Source: Lentisphaerae bacterium RIFOXYA12_64_32 (lineage in GTDB: Bacteria; Verrucomicrobiota; Lentisphaeria; Oligosphaerales; YB12-FULL-65-16). Taken from it: DNA of 64,000 nucleotides. Below, in pieces: positions 46,277-54,792 of this stretch. Under the pieces are notes generated by a model. It was not told the DNA's origin. It did no database searches and saw only the letters and a program-made list of their open reading frames with translations. The stretch's first letter is position 1; each line of letters starts with the position of its first letter. Location: positions 1-64,000 of the forward strand of contig MHBL01000027.1 of assembly GCA_001803235.1 (NCBI GenBank). The letters run 5' to 3'. A program made the translations under genes and the position numbers.

Positions 46277-49200
46277 ATGAATGTTGCGGAAAAAGTGGCG
46301 GCGTTTCGGCGTAACAAACGCCGTTTCTTCGCCTGGCATGCCGGTGTCCTGCTGACGTTGTGCTGTCTGGCGCTGCTGTGTCTGACGGGCGGCGCGGACG
46401 CACTGATGGCGTTCCCGGCGTGGGCGCGCTGGCTGGCATTCCTGGCGTTGGTGGTGGTCGGGGTTGGCATTGTGACGCGTCTGTGGGTGCTGCCGTGCCT
46501 GCGTTTCGACGGGAGGGCAGCCGTGCGCGAGATGGAGCAGGGCAATCCTGAATTGGGGCAGATGGTGCGTACGTCGCTGCAGGTCGGGGCAGCGGCCGAT
46601 TTCGATCGGACCGGGTTTTCCCCAGCGCTGGTGCAGGCCCTGCACGAGCAGGTTGGGGGCCGACTCGCAAAGGTGCGACCCGAACGCCTGATCCCGTGGC
46701 GGCGGGTCCGCCGGCTCGGAATGGCCTGTATCCCCTTGGTGTTGGCAGTCCTCTGTGCCGTGATCCTGTGGGCGGACTTCCGCCTCGCGGCGCGCCGCGT
46801 CCTGCTGCCGGCCGCCCAACTGTATTTTACGTGCGTGACCGCCACGTCGGACGTGACGCAATTCGAGCGCGGCGACACGGTCGGAGTCGACGCGACTCTG
46901 ACCGGACGGTCGGTCCGTAAGGCCACCTTGCACCTGCGCGAGCAGGGGAGCGGCACGTGGGAGACTGCGGAGATGACGGGCTCCGACGCGACACACTTCA
47001 GCGGCGCGATCACCGGCCGCGAGAACTCGTTCGAGTTCTTCGTCACAGCGGGAGATGGCCGGAGCCGGATCAAGACGGTGCGGTTTGTCGACCCGCCTGT
47101 CGTGCGGCTTGTCCAGGCGCGCGTCAACTATCCCGCCTACACCGGGATTGCGGCGCAGGTGACCGAGAACCGCGATGTGGTGGCGGTCGAGGGCAGTACG
47201 GTGGAATTCCGCTTCGAACTGAACCACGCGCTGCGGCGCGGGCGGTTGCGCCTGGGCGACGACAACATTCCGGTCGAACTGTCGGGTGCCGCGGCGCTGG
47301 CCACCTGGAGGGTCGTATCCGGTGACCGTGAGTTCTACCTTGACGGCGCGGACGCGGACGGGCTGCTCCTCGGCAAGCTCGCCTACACCGTCCGCGGCCT
47401 GGAGGACAGAGTGCCGCGCGTCGAGATCATCGAGCCGCCGGAGGACGTTGAGACGACCCGCAACGGTGTCGTCCTGGTGCGGGTCCGGGCGCGCGACGAT
47501 TTCGGCCTGGCGCAGATCGGGGTCGTGCTGCGCGTGGACGGCACGGAGTTTCAGCTTGGCGACCGCCGGTTTGATGGCGAACTGACGTTCTCAGCGGAGC
47601 AGACGGTCACGTTGCGGCTGGAAGGGTACCCGGTCAGCGAGACCACGGTCAACCAGGTCTACGCGTATGCTCGCGATCGTGGGCCGGACACGGCGCGGCG
47701 TGGGGTGAGCGAGTTCCGCAACATTTTCATCCGCAGTTCAAAACCTCCGGCGCGGTCGGCCCCGACCGGTGAGGTGAAGGTGGACGAAGAGATGGTCCGG
47801 AAACAGTTGGAGAACCTGCGGAAACTCGACGAGGTTATTAAGGAACAGCGCCGCGCGGTGTCAACGGCGTTCCGGATGCAGGCGGAGAAGGCGCGCGACC
47901 CGGCCGCGACAAAGGCCGAAGCACAGCGTGAGGCGGAGTTGTCGAAAAGAGTGGAGGACGTGCGCGAGGACCTGCCGGAGTTGGCGGCAGCCGAAGCCAA
48001 GACGGCGTTGACACGGGCCGCGGAGCAGATGCAGTCGGCATCAGAAGATTTGCAGAGCCAGAAAGTTACGCCGGCGCTGAAGAACGAGGAGGCGGCGTTG
48101 GCATCCACGCTCGAGGCGCAACGCGAACTGCAACGGCAGGTGAATGCAGCGGCGCAGCAACAGCAGCAACAAGAGCAGCAACAGAGCGCGCAGGCCGAGG
48201 CGAAGAACGCCAAGTCCGCGGCGCGCCAGGAGGACCTGGACGCGTTGGCCAAGGAGGCGGCGCGCCTGGCACAGGAGGAACAGCAGATTGGCAGCGAGGT
48301 AGCAGCGGCAAGCCCGCAGCCGCCAAGGCGCGGGCAGGACGCTCCGGCGGCAACGCCACAAGCGCCCCCCGCCGCAGCCCCGTCGCTTTCCCAAAATCTC
48401 GAAGATCCCGAAGATCCCGACAGTCTCGCCAAGACCGACAAGACCAGCGACTCGCGCCTGCCAGAGGCGGCGGCGGAGCGTGCCGCAGCCCAAGCCCTGA
48501 CCCCGCGCCAGGAACAGGCGGTGTCCGACGCGGCCGAGTTGCAGAAGGGTGTGGATGCGGCTGCGGCGGCGACGCCGCTGGCGCGCAGCCGGATGCAGGA
48601 CGCGGCTAAGGCGATGCAGGACGCGGCGTCGGACCTGGCGGCGCAACGGATGCCCGAGGCGAGCGGTGCACTCGATGCCGCCGAGCAGAAGCTCGCGCAG
48701 GTGGCGGAGCACCTGCGCGGCCTGGCGGAAAGCAGCCCCGTTGCAGTGCTGGAGCAGGCGCGGGCCCAAGCGGAGCGTGCGGCATCGGAACTGCAGCCGC
48801 AGGGCAAGGGTGAGGAGATGGCGTCCGGGAGTGCCCCAAGTCCGGTGCCGGCGGGGGAACCGTCAGGTCAGAAGGGGAGCAAACCGTCACCGTCGGGCAC
48901 GCCGTCGGAGGTGCGGAGTCCGCCATCGATGGAACGGGCCGCGCAGGGCGCGGAAACGATCGCCGACTGGCTGGACCGGCTGCAGTCCCGGAGCGACAAA
49001 GGACTTGAGGCGCTTCAGAACCATCTGGCCAAGGCTCGGGCGGAGACGGGCCTGGAGCAGCTCCCGGCGGACGTGCGCAGTTCGCAGTCCCTGCGCGGCG
49101 AGGGCCAGACTGAGCAGGCGGTCCTGGCGCAGAAGAGCGCCGCCGAGCGGTTTGAGCGTTTGGCCACGGCGCTCGACAAGGCGAAGCAGCGTCTGGTGCA

Positions 49201-49660
49201 GGGCCAGGTCGAGCGGCTGGCCGCGGCCGAAGCGGAAGCGCGCCAGCTCAAGCAGCAGCTCGACAGCGGGCAACAGCAGGCCGCCGTGAAGAGCCCGGCC
49301 AGCAAGGCGGCGGCCGCGCCGGCGTCGGGGCAGGGCGCCCAGAAAGAAACGACCGCGCGGTTGCAGGACCTGGCGGAGGAACTCAAGGACCTGAACGATG
49401 CCGAACTTGCACAGCTCGGTAACCGGCTCATGGAACAGGTGGGGCCCCAGAACCAGCGCGGCAAGTCCGCCGCCGGCAAGGTGATCCCGAAAGAGGTGAG
49501 CACCAAAACACTCACGCCGGCCGTGCAGCGCCTGCAGACCATGATCGACGAGATCGTGCAGCGCGAAATGCTCCTGAACCGCGACGAACGCGTGCCCGAC
49601 AAGTACACGCGGCTCGTGGACAGCTACTTCAAAGCCTTGTCCGACGACATCCGGGAGTGA
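46277..49660 (+). CDS. Large membrane-anchored coiled-coil protein of MoxR cluster (DUF4175-like)
   Basis: The 1127-residue product starts with two membrane helices (about residues 21-70) and a third near 150-170. A beta-rich region of Ig-like modules follows to about 475 (VRLVQARVNYPAYTGIAAQ, RVEIIEPPEDVETTRNGVV). The rest is a long, highly charged, Ala/Gln/Glu-rich helical section to the end, including QQQQQQEQQQSAQAEAKN and a proline-rich break around 680-710. The layout matches the DUF4175-type proteins found behind MoxR/DUF58/BatA genes, though I assign it by architecture, not by motif. It may be a periplasmic or envelope-spanning rod. Function unknown. Confidence 0.75.
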   Translation: MNVAEKVAAFRRNKRRFFAWHAGVLLTLCCLALLCLTGGADALMAFPAWARWLAFLALVVVGVGIVTRLWVLPCLRFDGRAAVREMEQGNPELGQMVRTSLQVGAAADFDRTGFSPALVQALHEQVGGRLAKVRPERLIPWRRVRRLGMACIPLVLAVLCAVILWADFRLAARRVLLPAAQLYFTCVTATSDVTQFERGDTVGVDATLTGRSVRKATLHLREQGSGTWETAEMTGSDATHFSGAITGRENSFEFFVTAGDGRSRIKTVRFVDPPVVRLVQARVNYPAYTGIAAQVTENRDVVAVEGSTVEFRFELNHALRRGRLRLGDDNIPVELSGAAALATWRVVSGDREFYLDGADADGLLLGKLAYTVRGLEDRVPRVEIIEPPEDVETTRNGVVLVRVRARDDFGLAQIGVVLRVDGTEFQLGDRRFDGELTFSAEQTVTLRLEGYPVSETTVNQVYAYARDRGPDTARRGVSEFRNIFIRSSKPPARSAPTGEVKVDEEMVRKQLENLRKLDEVIKEQRRAVSTAFRMQAEKARDPAATKAEAQREAELSKRVEDVREDLPELAAAEAKTALTRAAEQMQSASEDLQSQKVTPALKNEEAALASTLEAQRELQRQVNAAAQQQQQQEQQQSAQAEAKNAKSAARQEDLDALAKEAARLAQEEQQIGSEVAAASPQPPRRGQDAPAATPQAPPAAAPSLSQNLEDPEDPDSLAKTDKTSDSRLPEAAAERAAAQALTPRQEQAVSDAAELQKGVDAAAAATPLARSRMQDAAKAMQDAASDLAAQRMPEASGALDAAEQKLAQVAEHLRGLAESSPVAVLEQARAQAERAASELQPQGKGEEMASGSAPSPVPAGEPSGQKGSKPSPSGTPSEVRSPPSMERAAQGAETIADWLDRLQSRSDKGLEALQNHLAKARAETGLEQLPADVRSSQSLRGEGQTEQAVLAQKSAAERFERLATALDKAKQRLVQGQVERLAAAEAEARQLKQQLDSGQQQAAVKSPASKAAAAPASGQGAQKETTARLQDLAEELKDLNDAELAQLGNRLMEQVGPQNQRGKSAAGKVIPKEVSTKTLTPAVQRLQTMIDEIVQREMLLNRDERVPDKYTRLVDSYFKALSDDIRE

Positions 49661-49697
49661 GAGGGGATGGTGGTGCTCCCGGTATCCGGGACGTTCC

Positions 49698-50021
49698 TCA
49701 CCGCGCCAGCTTCAGGCTTGCCAGGCGGTTGAGGCTGACCCCCGCTTCCGCTGCCTTCAGTGCCAGGTCGCGGTGGACCTCAGGGAGAACACGGACCACG
49801 AACTTGCCGCTGAACGAACGGGAGGCGAGGGGTTGCGGAACGGCCTCGGCATTCGCTTCCATGTCAGAGATGACCTCGGCAACCAGTCGCCGGACGCCCC
49901 TGAGCGCGCCTTCGGGCGTCGGTGCAAGCCAACTCAGACTGGGGAACTCCGCGCACAGACCGACGTGCTCCCCGTCTTCTTCGGACCAAGTCACCCGGTA
50001 CGTGTAGTGGTCATTGTTCAC
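49698..50021 (-). CDS. hicB: HicB-family antitoxin
   Basis: The 107-residue protein has the HicB partial RNase-H-like fold at its N-terminus (YTYRVTWSEEDGEHVGLCAEFPSLS) and a C-terminal ribbon-helix-helix segment (FVVRVLPEVHRDLALKAAEAGVSLNRLASLKL) for DNA binding. It follows the toxin gene with an 11-base overlap, so the two are translationally coupled. It should bind and neutralise the toxin and repress the shared promoter, where a palindrome lies. Confidence 0.9.
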   Translation of the reverse strand: MNNDHYTYRVTWSEEDGEHVGLCAEFPSLSWLAPTPEGALRGVRRLVAEVISDMEANAEAVPQPLASRSFSGKFVVRVLPEVHRDLALKAAEAGVSLNRLASLKLAR

Positions 50022-50271
50022 GGTCGGTCTCGTTTCTCAAGCGGTCGATGGCCCTGAGGACTTGGCGAACCTGGTAGGCCTTGGCCATCCCTTTGGCGTT
50101 CTGGATGTTGACTCGCGGATCTCCCTGCCACGGGGTTTTGTACACCCGATGGCTTGAACTGCATTGACGCGCGAGTCCGAAGAACCGATCGCAGACGCGG
50201 CACAGTTCCTCGAACCGGGTTCCTTGCGGTTTCCGACGCATCCGCTCCAGGATTTCATCAACTCTCGGCAT
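50011..50271 (-). CDS. hicA: HicA-like toxin
   Basis: The 86-residue protein belongs to the HicA-related mRNA interferases with the KTPWxGDPRVNIQ signature. It contains SSSHRVYKTPWQGDPRVNIQ, where His is the presumed catalytic residue, and AKAYQVRQVLRAIDRLRN at the C-terminus. The fragment FEELCRVCDRFFG upstream also fits this subgroup. The start ATG 50271 lies just four bases after the -10 box of a good promoter, so the message is probably leaderless. The pair sits within the MoxR cluster on the opposite strand. Confidence 0.88.
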   Translation of the reverse strand: MPRVDEILERMRRKPQGTRFEELCRVCDRFFGLARQCSSSHRVYKTPWQGDPRVNIQNAKGMAKAYQVRQVLRAIDRLRNETDREQ

Positions 50272-50275
50272 AGTT

Positions 50276-50304
50276 ATGATACTACTATTGATATCATCCG
50301 TCAA
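50276..50304 (-). promoter_or_regulatory. Promoter and operator of the hicA-hicB pair
   Basis: On the minus strand TTGACG (50299-50304), 17 bp, TATCAT (50276-50281) is close to the sigma-70 consensus. The half-sites ATGATA and TATCAT, at 50292-50297 and 50276-50281, form an inverted repeat with a 10-bp spacer covering the promoter, as expected for antitoxin autorepression. Confidence 0.72.
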
Positions 50305-50641
50305 GTGGGCGCTGTGATCTACAACGACACGGTCCGTGGCCAACACCGGGAGTTCCGAAGCCCTGGCGGCTATTCGGCATGCGACGCTCGCCATGGACTC
50401 GGCCGTTTCCGCGGGCCCTGCTGGCGATGATTGTACTGTGCTGCACCGTGGCTGTCAAGACGCGTTGGACGCCCGATGCCGGGTTCGCCGGTCCCGCACG
50501 GTTGGTTCCTGCATGCGGCCTTGGCGGTAGGCGGTCGGGGGGACACCCATGCTGCGCCGGTCGCCGTCGAGGATCGCGAGGAGGTCGAAGTCAGTCAGCC
50601 CGGGCCGTGTATCCCAGTGCCAGTCGACGGCGGACGTCAAC

Positions 50642-50842
50642 GTGGCCGACCGCTCCGTCCGGAGGCACATGCGCGACCACGTGCGGAAGAACCACATGTG
50701 CGGCTTCAAGCTGTTCCCGTCGAAGTGTCGGTGCTACCCGGACGACAAGCGGATGTTCCCGATCTACGAGACGGCCGTCGAACTCGACGTTCCGCTGGTG
50801 GTTCACGCCGGGCGCGTGCCGGCCGACTTCGTCGGGTATGGT
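50642..50842 (+). pseudogene. Amidohydrolase-like fragment
   Basis: The frame includes CGFKLFPSKCRCYPDDKRMF then PIYETAVELDVPLVVHAGRV, which resembles the centre of amidohydrolase-2 family TIM barrels (pattern GxKLxPxxxxYxPDDxRxxPxY, then LxxPVxxHxG). Neither a start nor the rest of the gene is present. It is broken at both ends, and at its 3' side it meets an oppositely oriented fragment. A further short minus-strand stretch around 50525-50625 might be coding but cannot be named. Confidence 0.6.
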
Positions 50843-51060
50843 CTGAATCGGCTGGGTGCAGAACACGGAGGTAACGCCACACTCGCGGGCGAGGCGGATC
50901 AGCGTGCCGACGTTGTCGCGGAACTCGGGGAGTTGCGGCAGCAGCGTGCGGAGGTCGTCCGGGAGCGGGTCCAGCCCGGCCCCCAGTGCGCAACCGCACC
51001 CGCGGCCACGACGAGGGCAAGGCCGAGAACCGAGTAGCGGTCAAGAGTCAGTTTCCGCAT
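50843..51060 (-). pseudogene. SGNH-hydrolase-like fragment
   Basis: ATG 51060 on the minus strand opens a signal peptide (MRKLTLDRYSVLGLALVVAA). After an apparent internal deletion and frame change the sequence reads LPQLPEFRDNVGTLIRLARE then CGVTSVFCTQPIQ. That resembles the FRxNLxxLIxLAxxxGVxPVxxTQP stretch of SGNH/GDSL esterases. The catalytic Ser block that should lie between is missing. The fragment ends abruptly against the amidohydrolase fragment. Confidence 0.62.
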
Positions 51061-51149
51061 GGCAAAGTCGTCCGATGCCGGCGAACGCAGAGGCAATGTA
51101 GCGCACCGGCGGCTCTGGCGCACAGTGGCTCGGCGCGTTTCGCGCTGAG

Positions 51150-51247
51150 GCGGGGTGCTCGGGCCGGTCCCTGGCCGAGAGCCTGGGTCCGGGACGGACC
51201 CGAGCACTCTGCCGCGGTCCCGGAGGTCCCGCGCCACTGCCGCTCCG
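51150..51247. repeat. Dispersed repeat R4, copy 2
   Basis: Homologous to 37347-37444. It contains GTGCTCGGG and CCCGAGCAC as inverted arms about 35 bp apart. It lies before the second VWA gene. A weak box pair, TTGGAC (51305-51310), 17 bp and TAGATT (51328-51333), follows and might supply that gene with its own promoter. Confidence 0.6.
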
Positions 51248-51378
51248 CAGCCGACGCAGTACCGCGGCTGGATCCCGACGTTCGCCGCCGTGGCGGGCGC
51301 ACGGTTGGACTGCCTGCCGTGTCATGGTAGATTGGGGGGACATGGTGGCCGACAAATCCCGTGCCGAACGGACGACTG

Positions 51379-53628
51379 ATGCCATTCAGTTTTGGCTCAC
51401 ACACGTTTCTCTACGCCACGCTGGTCGGGGCATGCGTGTTGCTGCTCGCGTTCCTGGTGTTGCGCAGCAGCCAGGTTCGCGACTGGCGAATGCGCCTCCT
51501 GCTGTTGCTGCTGCGCGGCGCTGGTCTGGCGATCCTGCTGTGGATCCTCAGCGAGCCGGTGCATGTCGAGAGAATGACGCCGAAACACGTGCGGGATCAC
51601 ACCCTGTTGCTGGTCGACAGTTCGGCGAGCATGGGCATTGGCACGCCCCAGGCGCGGTTGGGCGAGGTCCGCAAGCTCATTCAGGCAGTGGCCGGGAACG
51701 CCGGGAACGATCCGCGCATGGGTCTGTACCAGTTCGACTCGGCGTTGAGTCTGCCGGCTGTCCACACCGACGCCCTGCCGGTCGTGCCTGCCGGCACCGC
51801 GACCAACCTAGGCCAGGCCATGGTGAGCCTGCTCCAGGCCACGGACGCGGTGGGCGTGGCCCATCTCGTGGTCTTCAGTGACGGCCGCATTCACGACCGC
51901 GAGCAACTGGGCGACGCCATCCGTCTGGCGCGGCAGCGCGGCGTGCTGGTCTCGACGTACGCGGCCGGCGCGGGGCAACGGATCGTGAATGTGTCCATAC
52001 AGAACTGTCTGGTCGAACGGCATGCGCCGCCCGGCAGCCGTGTGCCCCTGCGGGTGCTGATCCGGGTGCAGAATGCCGCCGGCGCGAACCTGGCGCTGAC
52101 GCTGAAGAGCAAGTCGGGGCGGGCCTTGGGCGAGGTGCGGTTCGAGGCCGTTGAGGGGCTTGCCGAGCAGGAGTTGATTCTTGAACTCGGCAACCGGACC
52201 GACGAGTACGTGCTGTCCCTGAGCCCGGTCGCGAACGAGACGACGCTGGCCGACAACACGTTCGAGTTCAAGGTCGAGGTGGTGGACCCGAAAATCCGCG
52301 TGCTCTACATGGAAGGCTCGAACCACAAGGACGTGGTGTGGGGCAAGATGGAGTACGAGTACATTCCCGCGGCGCTGCTGGAAACGGGCAACATCGAGGT
52401 GGAGGTGCTGACCGTGGATCAGCAGGTGGTCAGCGGTGGAAAACTCTTCCGGGTTCAGGATCCGACGCGGGGTTACCCCGTGTCGCGGGACGAGCTGTTC
52501 CAGTACGACCTGGTCATCTGCAGCGACATCAATCGTTCGCTGTTCTCGGCCGACCAACTCCAGTGGACCGCGGAACTGGTCTCGGACCGCGGCGGCGGAT
52601 TCTGCATGATCGGCGGCTACACGGCGTTTGGCGCCGGCGGCTGGGACCGCACGAGCTGGGAGCAGATGATCCCCATGGACATGAAGACGCAGAGCGAGGG
52701 TTACGTCACGGAGGAGTTCACGCCGCAGATTCCGGAGGCGGTGCGGAACCACGCCATCTGGCAGATCGACACGGACACGGACAAGAACGCGCGGATTCTG
52801 GACGCGCATCCGCCGTTCAAGGGCACCAACCTGGTTAACCGTGCGAAGCCGGGCGCGGTCGTGCTGGCACTGCACCCGAAGCGGGACATGCCGATCATCA
52901 GTGTGCAGGCGTACGGCCGGGGCCGAACCCTGGCGTTCACGTCCGATGCCGCGGGCGGTTGGGGCGACTACTACCAGACGCGCTGGGGCGAGGGGGACCA
53001 CGACAACCGGTACTACCGCAAGTTCTGGATCAACGCGGTGCGGTGGCTGACGCAGAACAGCGCGGCGCATCGGCGCACTGAAGTGCTGGGCAATACCGAG
53101 GCGGTGACGTACCACGCGGGGGAAGCCGTCAAGGTCCGGGCGCGAATCCTCAACCCCGCGGCGCAGGAGACGATGGAGGCGTGCCAGGTCACGGCGCAGT
53201 TCGACGAACTCAACACGCCCAGCGTGCCGTTGCGGTTTGACCGTGACAAGGGCGAGTTCTGCGGCGAACTCAAGCTGCCCTCCGAGTTGACGCGCAAGGA
53301 GATCGCGGTGGTCTTCGTCGCGGCGGATGCGCAGGGCAAGTCGCTGGGCGAGGATCGTATTCTGATCCATATTCCGCAAGGCGCGAAGGAGTTCGCCGAT
53401 ATGAACCCGGACCCCGAGTTGCTGGCGCAACTGGCGCGGACGACCGGAGGCAAGGTCATTCAGGGTCAGGGCGACTTGGATGCGCTGTTGCGGGTTACGG
53501 CACGGGAGCAGGAGGAGAAGACGCGCTACACGGCGGTGCCGCGGTGGGATCGCGCCTGGCTCTGGGGGGTGGTCGTGCTGCTGTTCGGCGCGGAATGGTT
53601 CATCCGCAAGCGTCTGCGGATGGGGTAG
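51379..53628 (+). CDS. VWA-domain membrane protein with glutamine-amidotransferase-like domain
   Basis: The 749-residue product has two N-terminal helices (FLYATLVGACVLLLAFLVL and RLLLLLLRGAGLAILLWIL), then a VWA domain with MIDAS motif LLLVDSSASMGIG (Asp80) and HLVVFSDGRIHD. An Ig-like stretch follows. Residues about 300-560 fit a class I glutamine-amidotransferase-like fold (VLYMEGSNHKDVVW, GGGFCMIGGYTAFGAGGW) without an obvious catalytic Cys nucleophile. One helix near the C-terminus anchors it again (WLWGVVVLLFGAEWFI). Such proteins usually end MoxR clusters; here the toxin-antitoxin pair and debris separate it from the rest. ATG 51379 preferred; GTG 51361 possible. Confidence 0.85.
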   Translation: MPFSFGSHTFLYATLVGACVLLLAFLVLRSSQVRDWRMRLLLLLLRGAGLAILLWILSEPVHVERMTPKHVRDHTLLLVDSSASMGIGTPQARLGEVRKLIQAVAGNAGNDPRMGLYQFDSALSLPAVHTDALPVVPAGTATNLGQAMVSLLQATDAVGVAHLVVFSDGRIHDREQLGDAIRLARQRGVLVSTYAAGAGQRIVNVSIQNCLVERHAPPGSRVPLRVLIRVQNAAGANLALTLKSKSGRALGEVRFEAVEGLAEQELILELGNRTDEYVLSLSPVANETTLADNTFEFKVEVVDPKIRVLYMEGSNHKDVVWGKMEYEYIPAALLETGNIEVEVLTVDQQVVSGGKLFRVQDPTRGYPVSRDELFQYDLVICSDINRSLFSADQLQWTAELVSDRGGGFCMIGGYTAFGAGGWDRTSWEQMIPMDMKTQSEGYVTEEFTPQIPEAVRNHAIWQIDTDTDKNARILDAHPPFKGTNLVNRAKPGAVVLALHPKRDMPIISVQAYGRGRTLAFTSDAAGGWGDYYQTRWGEGDHDNRYYRKFWINAVRWLTQNSAAHRRTEVLGNTEAVTYHAGEAVKVRARILNPAAQETMEACQVTAQFDELNTPSVPLRFDRDKGEFCGELKLPSELTRKEIAVVFVAADAQGKSLGEDRILIHIPQGAKEFADMNPDPELLAQLARTTGGKVIQGQGDLDALLRVTAREQEEKTRYTAVPRWDRAWLWGVVVLLFGAEWFIRKRLRMG

Positions 53629-53636
53629 CACGGAGC

Positions 53637-53703
53637 ACGGAGCACGGAGCGCGGAGCAGGGAGCAGGGAGCAGGGAGCAGGGAGGAGGGAGCAGGGAGGA
53701 GGG
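53637..53703. repeat. GCAGGGA/GGAGCAC-type heptamer array
   Basis: About nine imperfect head-to-tail heptamers start directly after the VWA stop codon: GGAGCAC units turn into GGAGCGC, then GGAGCAG and GGAGGAG. Confidence 0.75.
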
Positions 53704-53807
53704 AGCGCAAGTGTTGTTCCCCCCGACCCCCGCCCCCCCGACACCGGTCCCACCTGAACCCAGGGCCTGACCGGTTGCGTTTCGCCTCTGCGCGGGTTAC
53801 TGTACGG

Positions 53808-53813
53808 TATAAT
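53808..53813 (+). promoter_or_regulatory. Candidate -10 box before the prepilin gene
   Basis: A perfect TATAAT about 77 bp before the start codon, without a clear -35. It is followed at once by a small hairpin (CCAAC, CATAGA, GTTGG). Confidence 0.4.
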
Positions 53814-53889
53814 CCCAACCATAGAGTTGGAATATTGTCAGGGCGGGGCGAAACGGATTGCCGGTGTGACGGCGGATGGAGGCAGTGCC

Positions 53890-54561
53890 ATGCAGACCGA
53901 ACCGAAGCGTGCATTCACGTTGATCGAGTTGCTGGTGGTGATTGCGATCATCGCGATCTTGGCGTCGTTGCTGCTGCCGGCGCTGAACCAGGCCAAGGAG
54001 AAGGGGCGTCAGGCGACCTGCTCCAGTCAGATCAAGCAGCTCGCCCTGGGCATGCTGCTGTACACGGACGATTACGAAGAGCGCATGTGTCCGTCGTATA
54101 TCTGGGGTGAGCCTTGGGCATACTGGGCGGCCCGGATCACCTCGTACGTGAACAACCGCGAGGTCTACAAATGTCCGAGCGCCACGGACATGACCGAGTT
54201 TCTCAGCTACGGAGTGAACTACCAGTACCTGACCGTCAATTGGCCCGGGCACCCCAGTCCGAACTCGCAGCCCGGGTGCTACCAGTTCGGCGGTTGCCCG
54301 ATGGCCAAGATCACGAAGCCGTCCGAGACGATCCTGAACGGTGACAGCGGCACGCACTGGATCACCACGACCGGCGCGGCCAGCCAGCAGATGGCGTACG
54401 TGATCAACTGGACGGCCCCGGGGCTGCCGCCGCCCGACAGCAACTACTGCGTCTACATCCGGCACATCTCGCAGGCGAACATCGGCTTCTGCGACGGGCA
54501 CGTCGAGGCGCAGAACCTCGGGTTCGTCACCACCGAGAAGAACTTTAAGGTCACGAAGTAG
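53890..54561 (+). CDS. Prepilin-like protein with H-X9-DG motif
   Basis: The 223-residue protein opens with a type IV prepilin signature: [20 protein letters not shown], with processing expected before Phe, Glu at position +5, and a hydrophobic helix. The body contains [20 protein letters not shown], and the end has [15 protein letters not shown], an exact H-X9-DG. Such proteins (DUF1559-type) are expanded in planctomycetes, Lentisphaerae and relatives; what they build is not known. No pilus assembly gene is near. The position before the M6 protease gene is probably incidental. Confidence 0.93.
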   Translation: MQTEPKRAFTLIELLVVIAIIAILASLLLPALNQAKEKGRQATCSSQIKQLALGMLLYTDDYEERMCPSYIWGEPWAYWAARITSYVNNREVYKCPSATDMTEFLSYGVNYQYLTVNWPGHPSPNSQPGCYQFGGCPMAKITKPSETILNGDSGTHWITTTGAASQQMAYVINWTAPGLPPPDSNYCVYIRHISQANIGFCDGHVEAQNLGFVTTEKNFKVTK

Positions 54562-54701
54562 TCCCACGGTCGGCGCCGATCCGCCGGCCGGTGATGCGGC
54601 TCATGGCATCGCCTTCCGTCTTACCCCTGCCTCCTACTGGTTTGGGCGCCACTTCAGTACGCCCCGCGCGGGCGCAAAGCGTCGCTCTTTCGCGCCCGTC
54701 C

Positions 54702-54730
54702 TTGATATGAACACCGGCTGCGTGTAAACT
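54702..54730 (+). promoter_or_regulatory. Candidate promoter of the giant M6 protease gene
   Basis: TTGATA (54702-54707), 17 bp, TAAACT (54725-54730), about 62 nt before ATG 54793. Confidence 0.45.
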
Positions 54731-54792
54731 GCAGGCCGCGTAACTTGTCGGGTGCTTTCGGCCTCGGCGCATCGGCAAGGCGGAGTGCTTGC

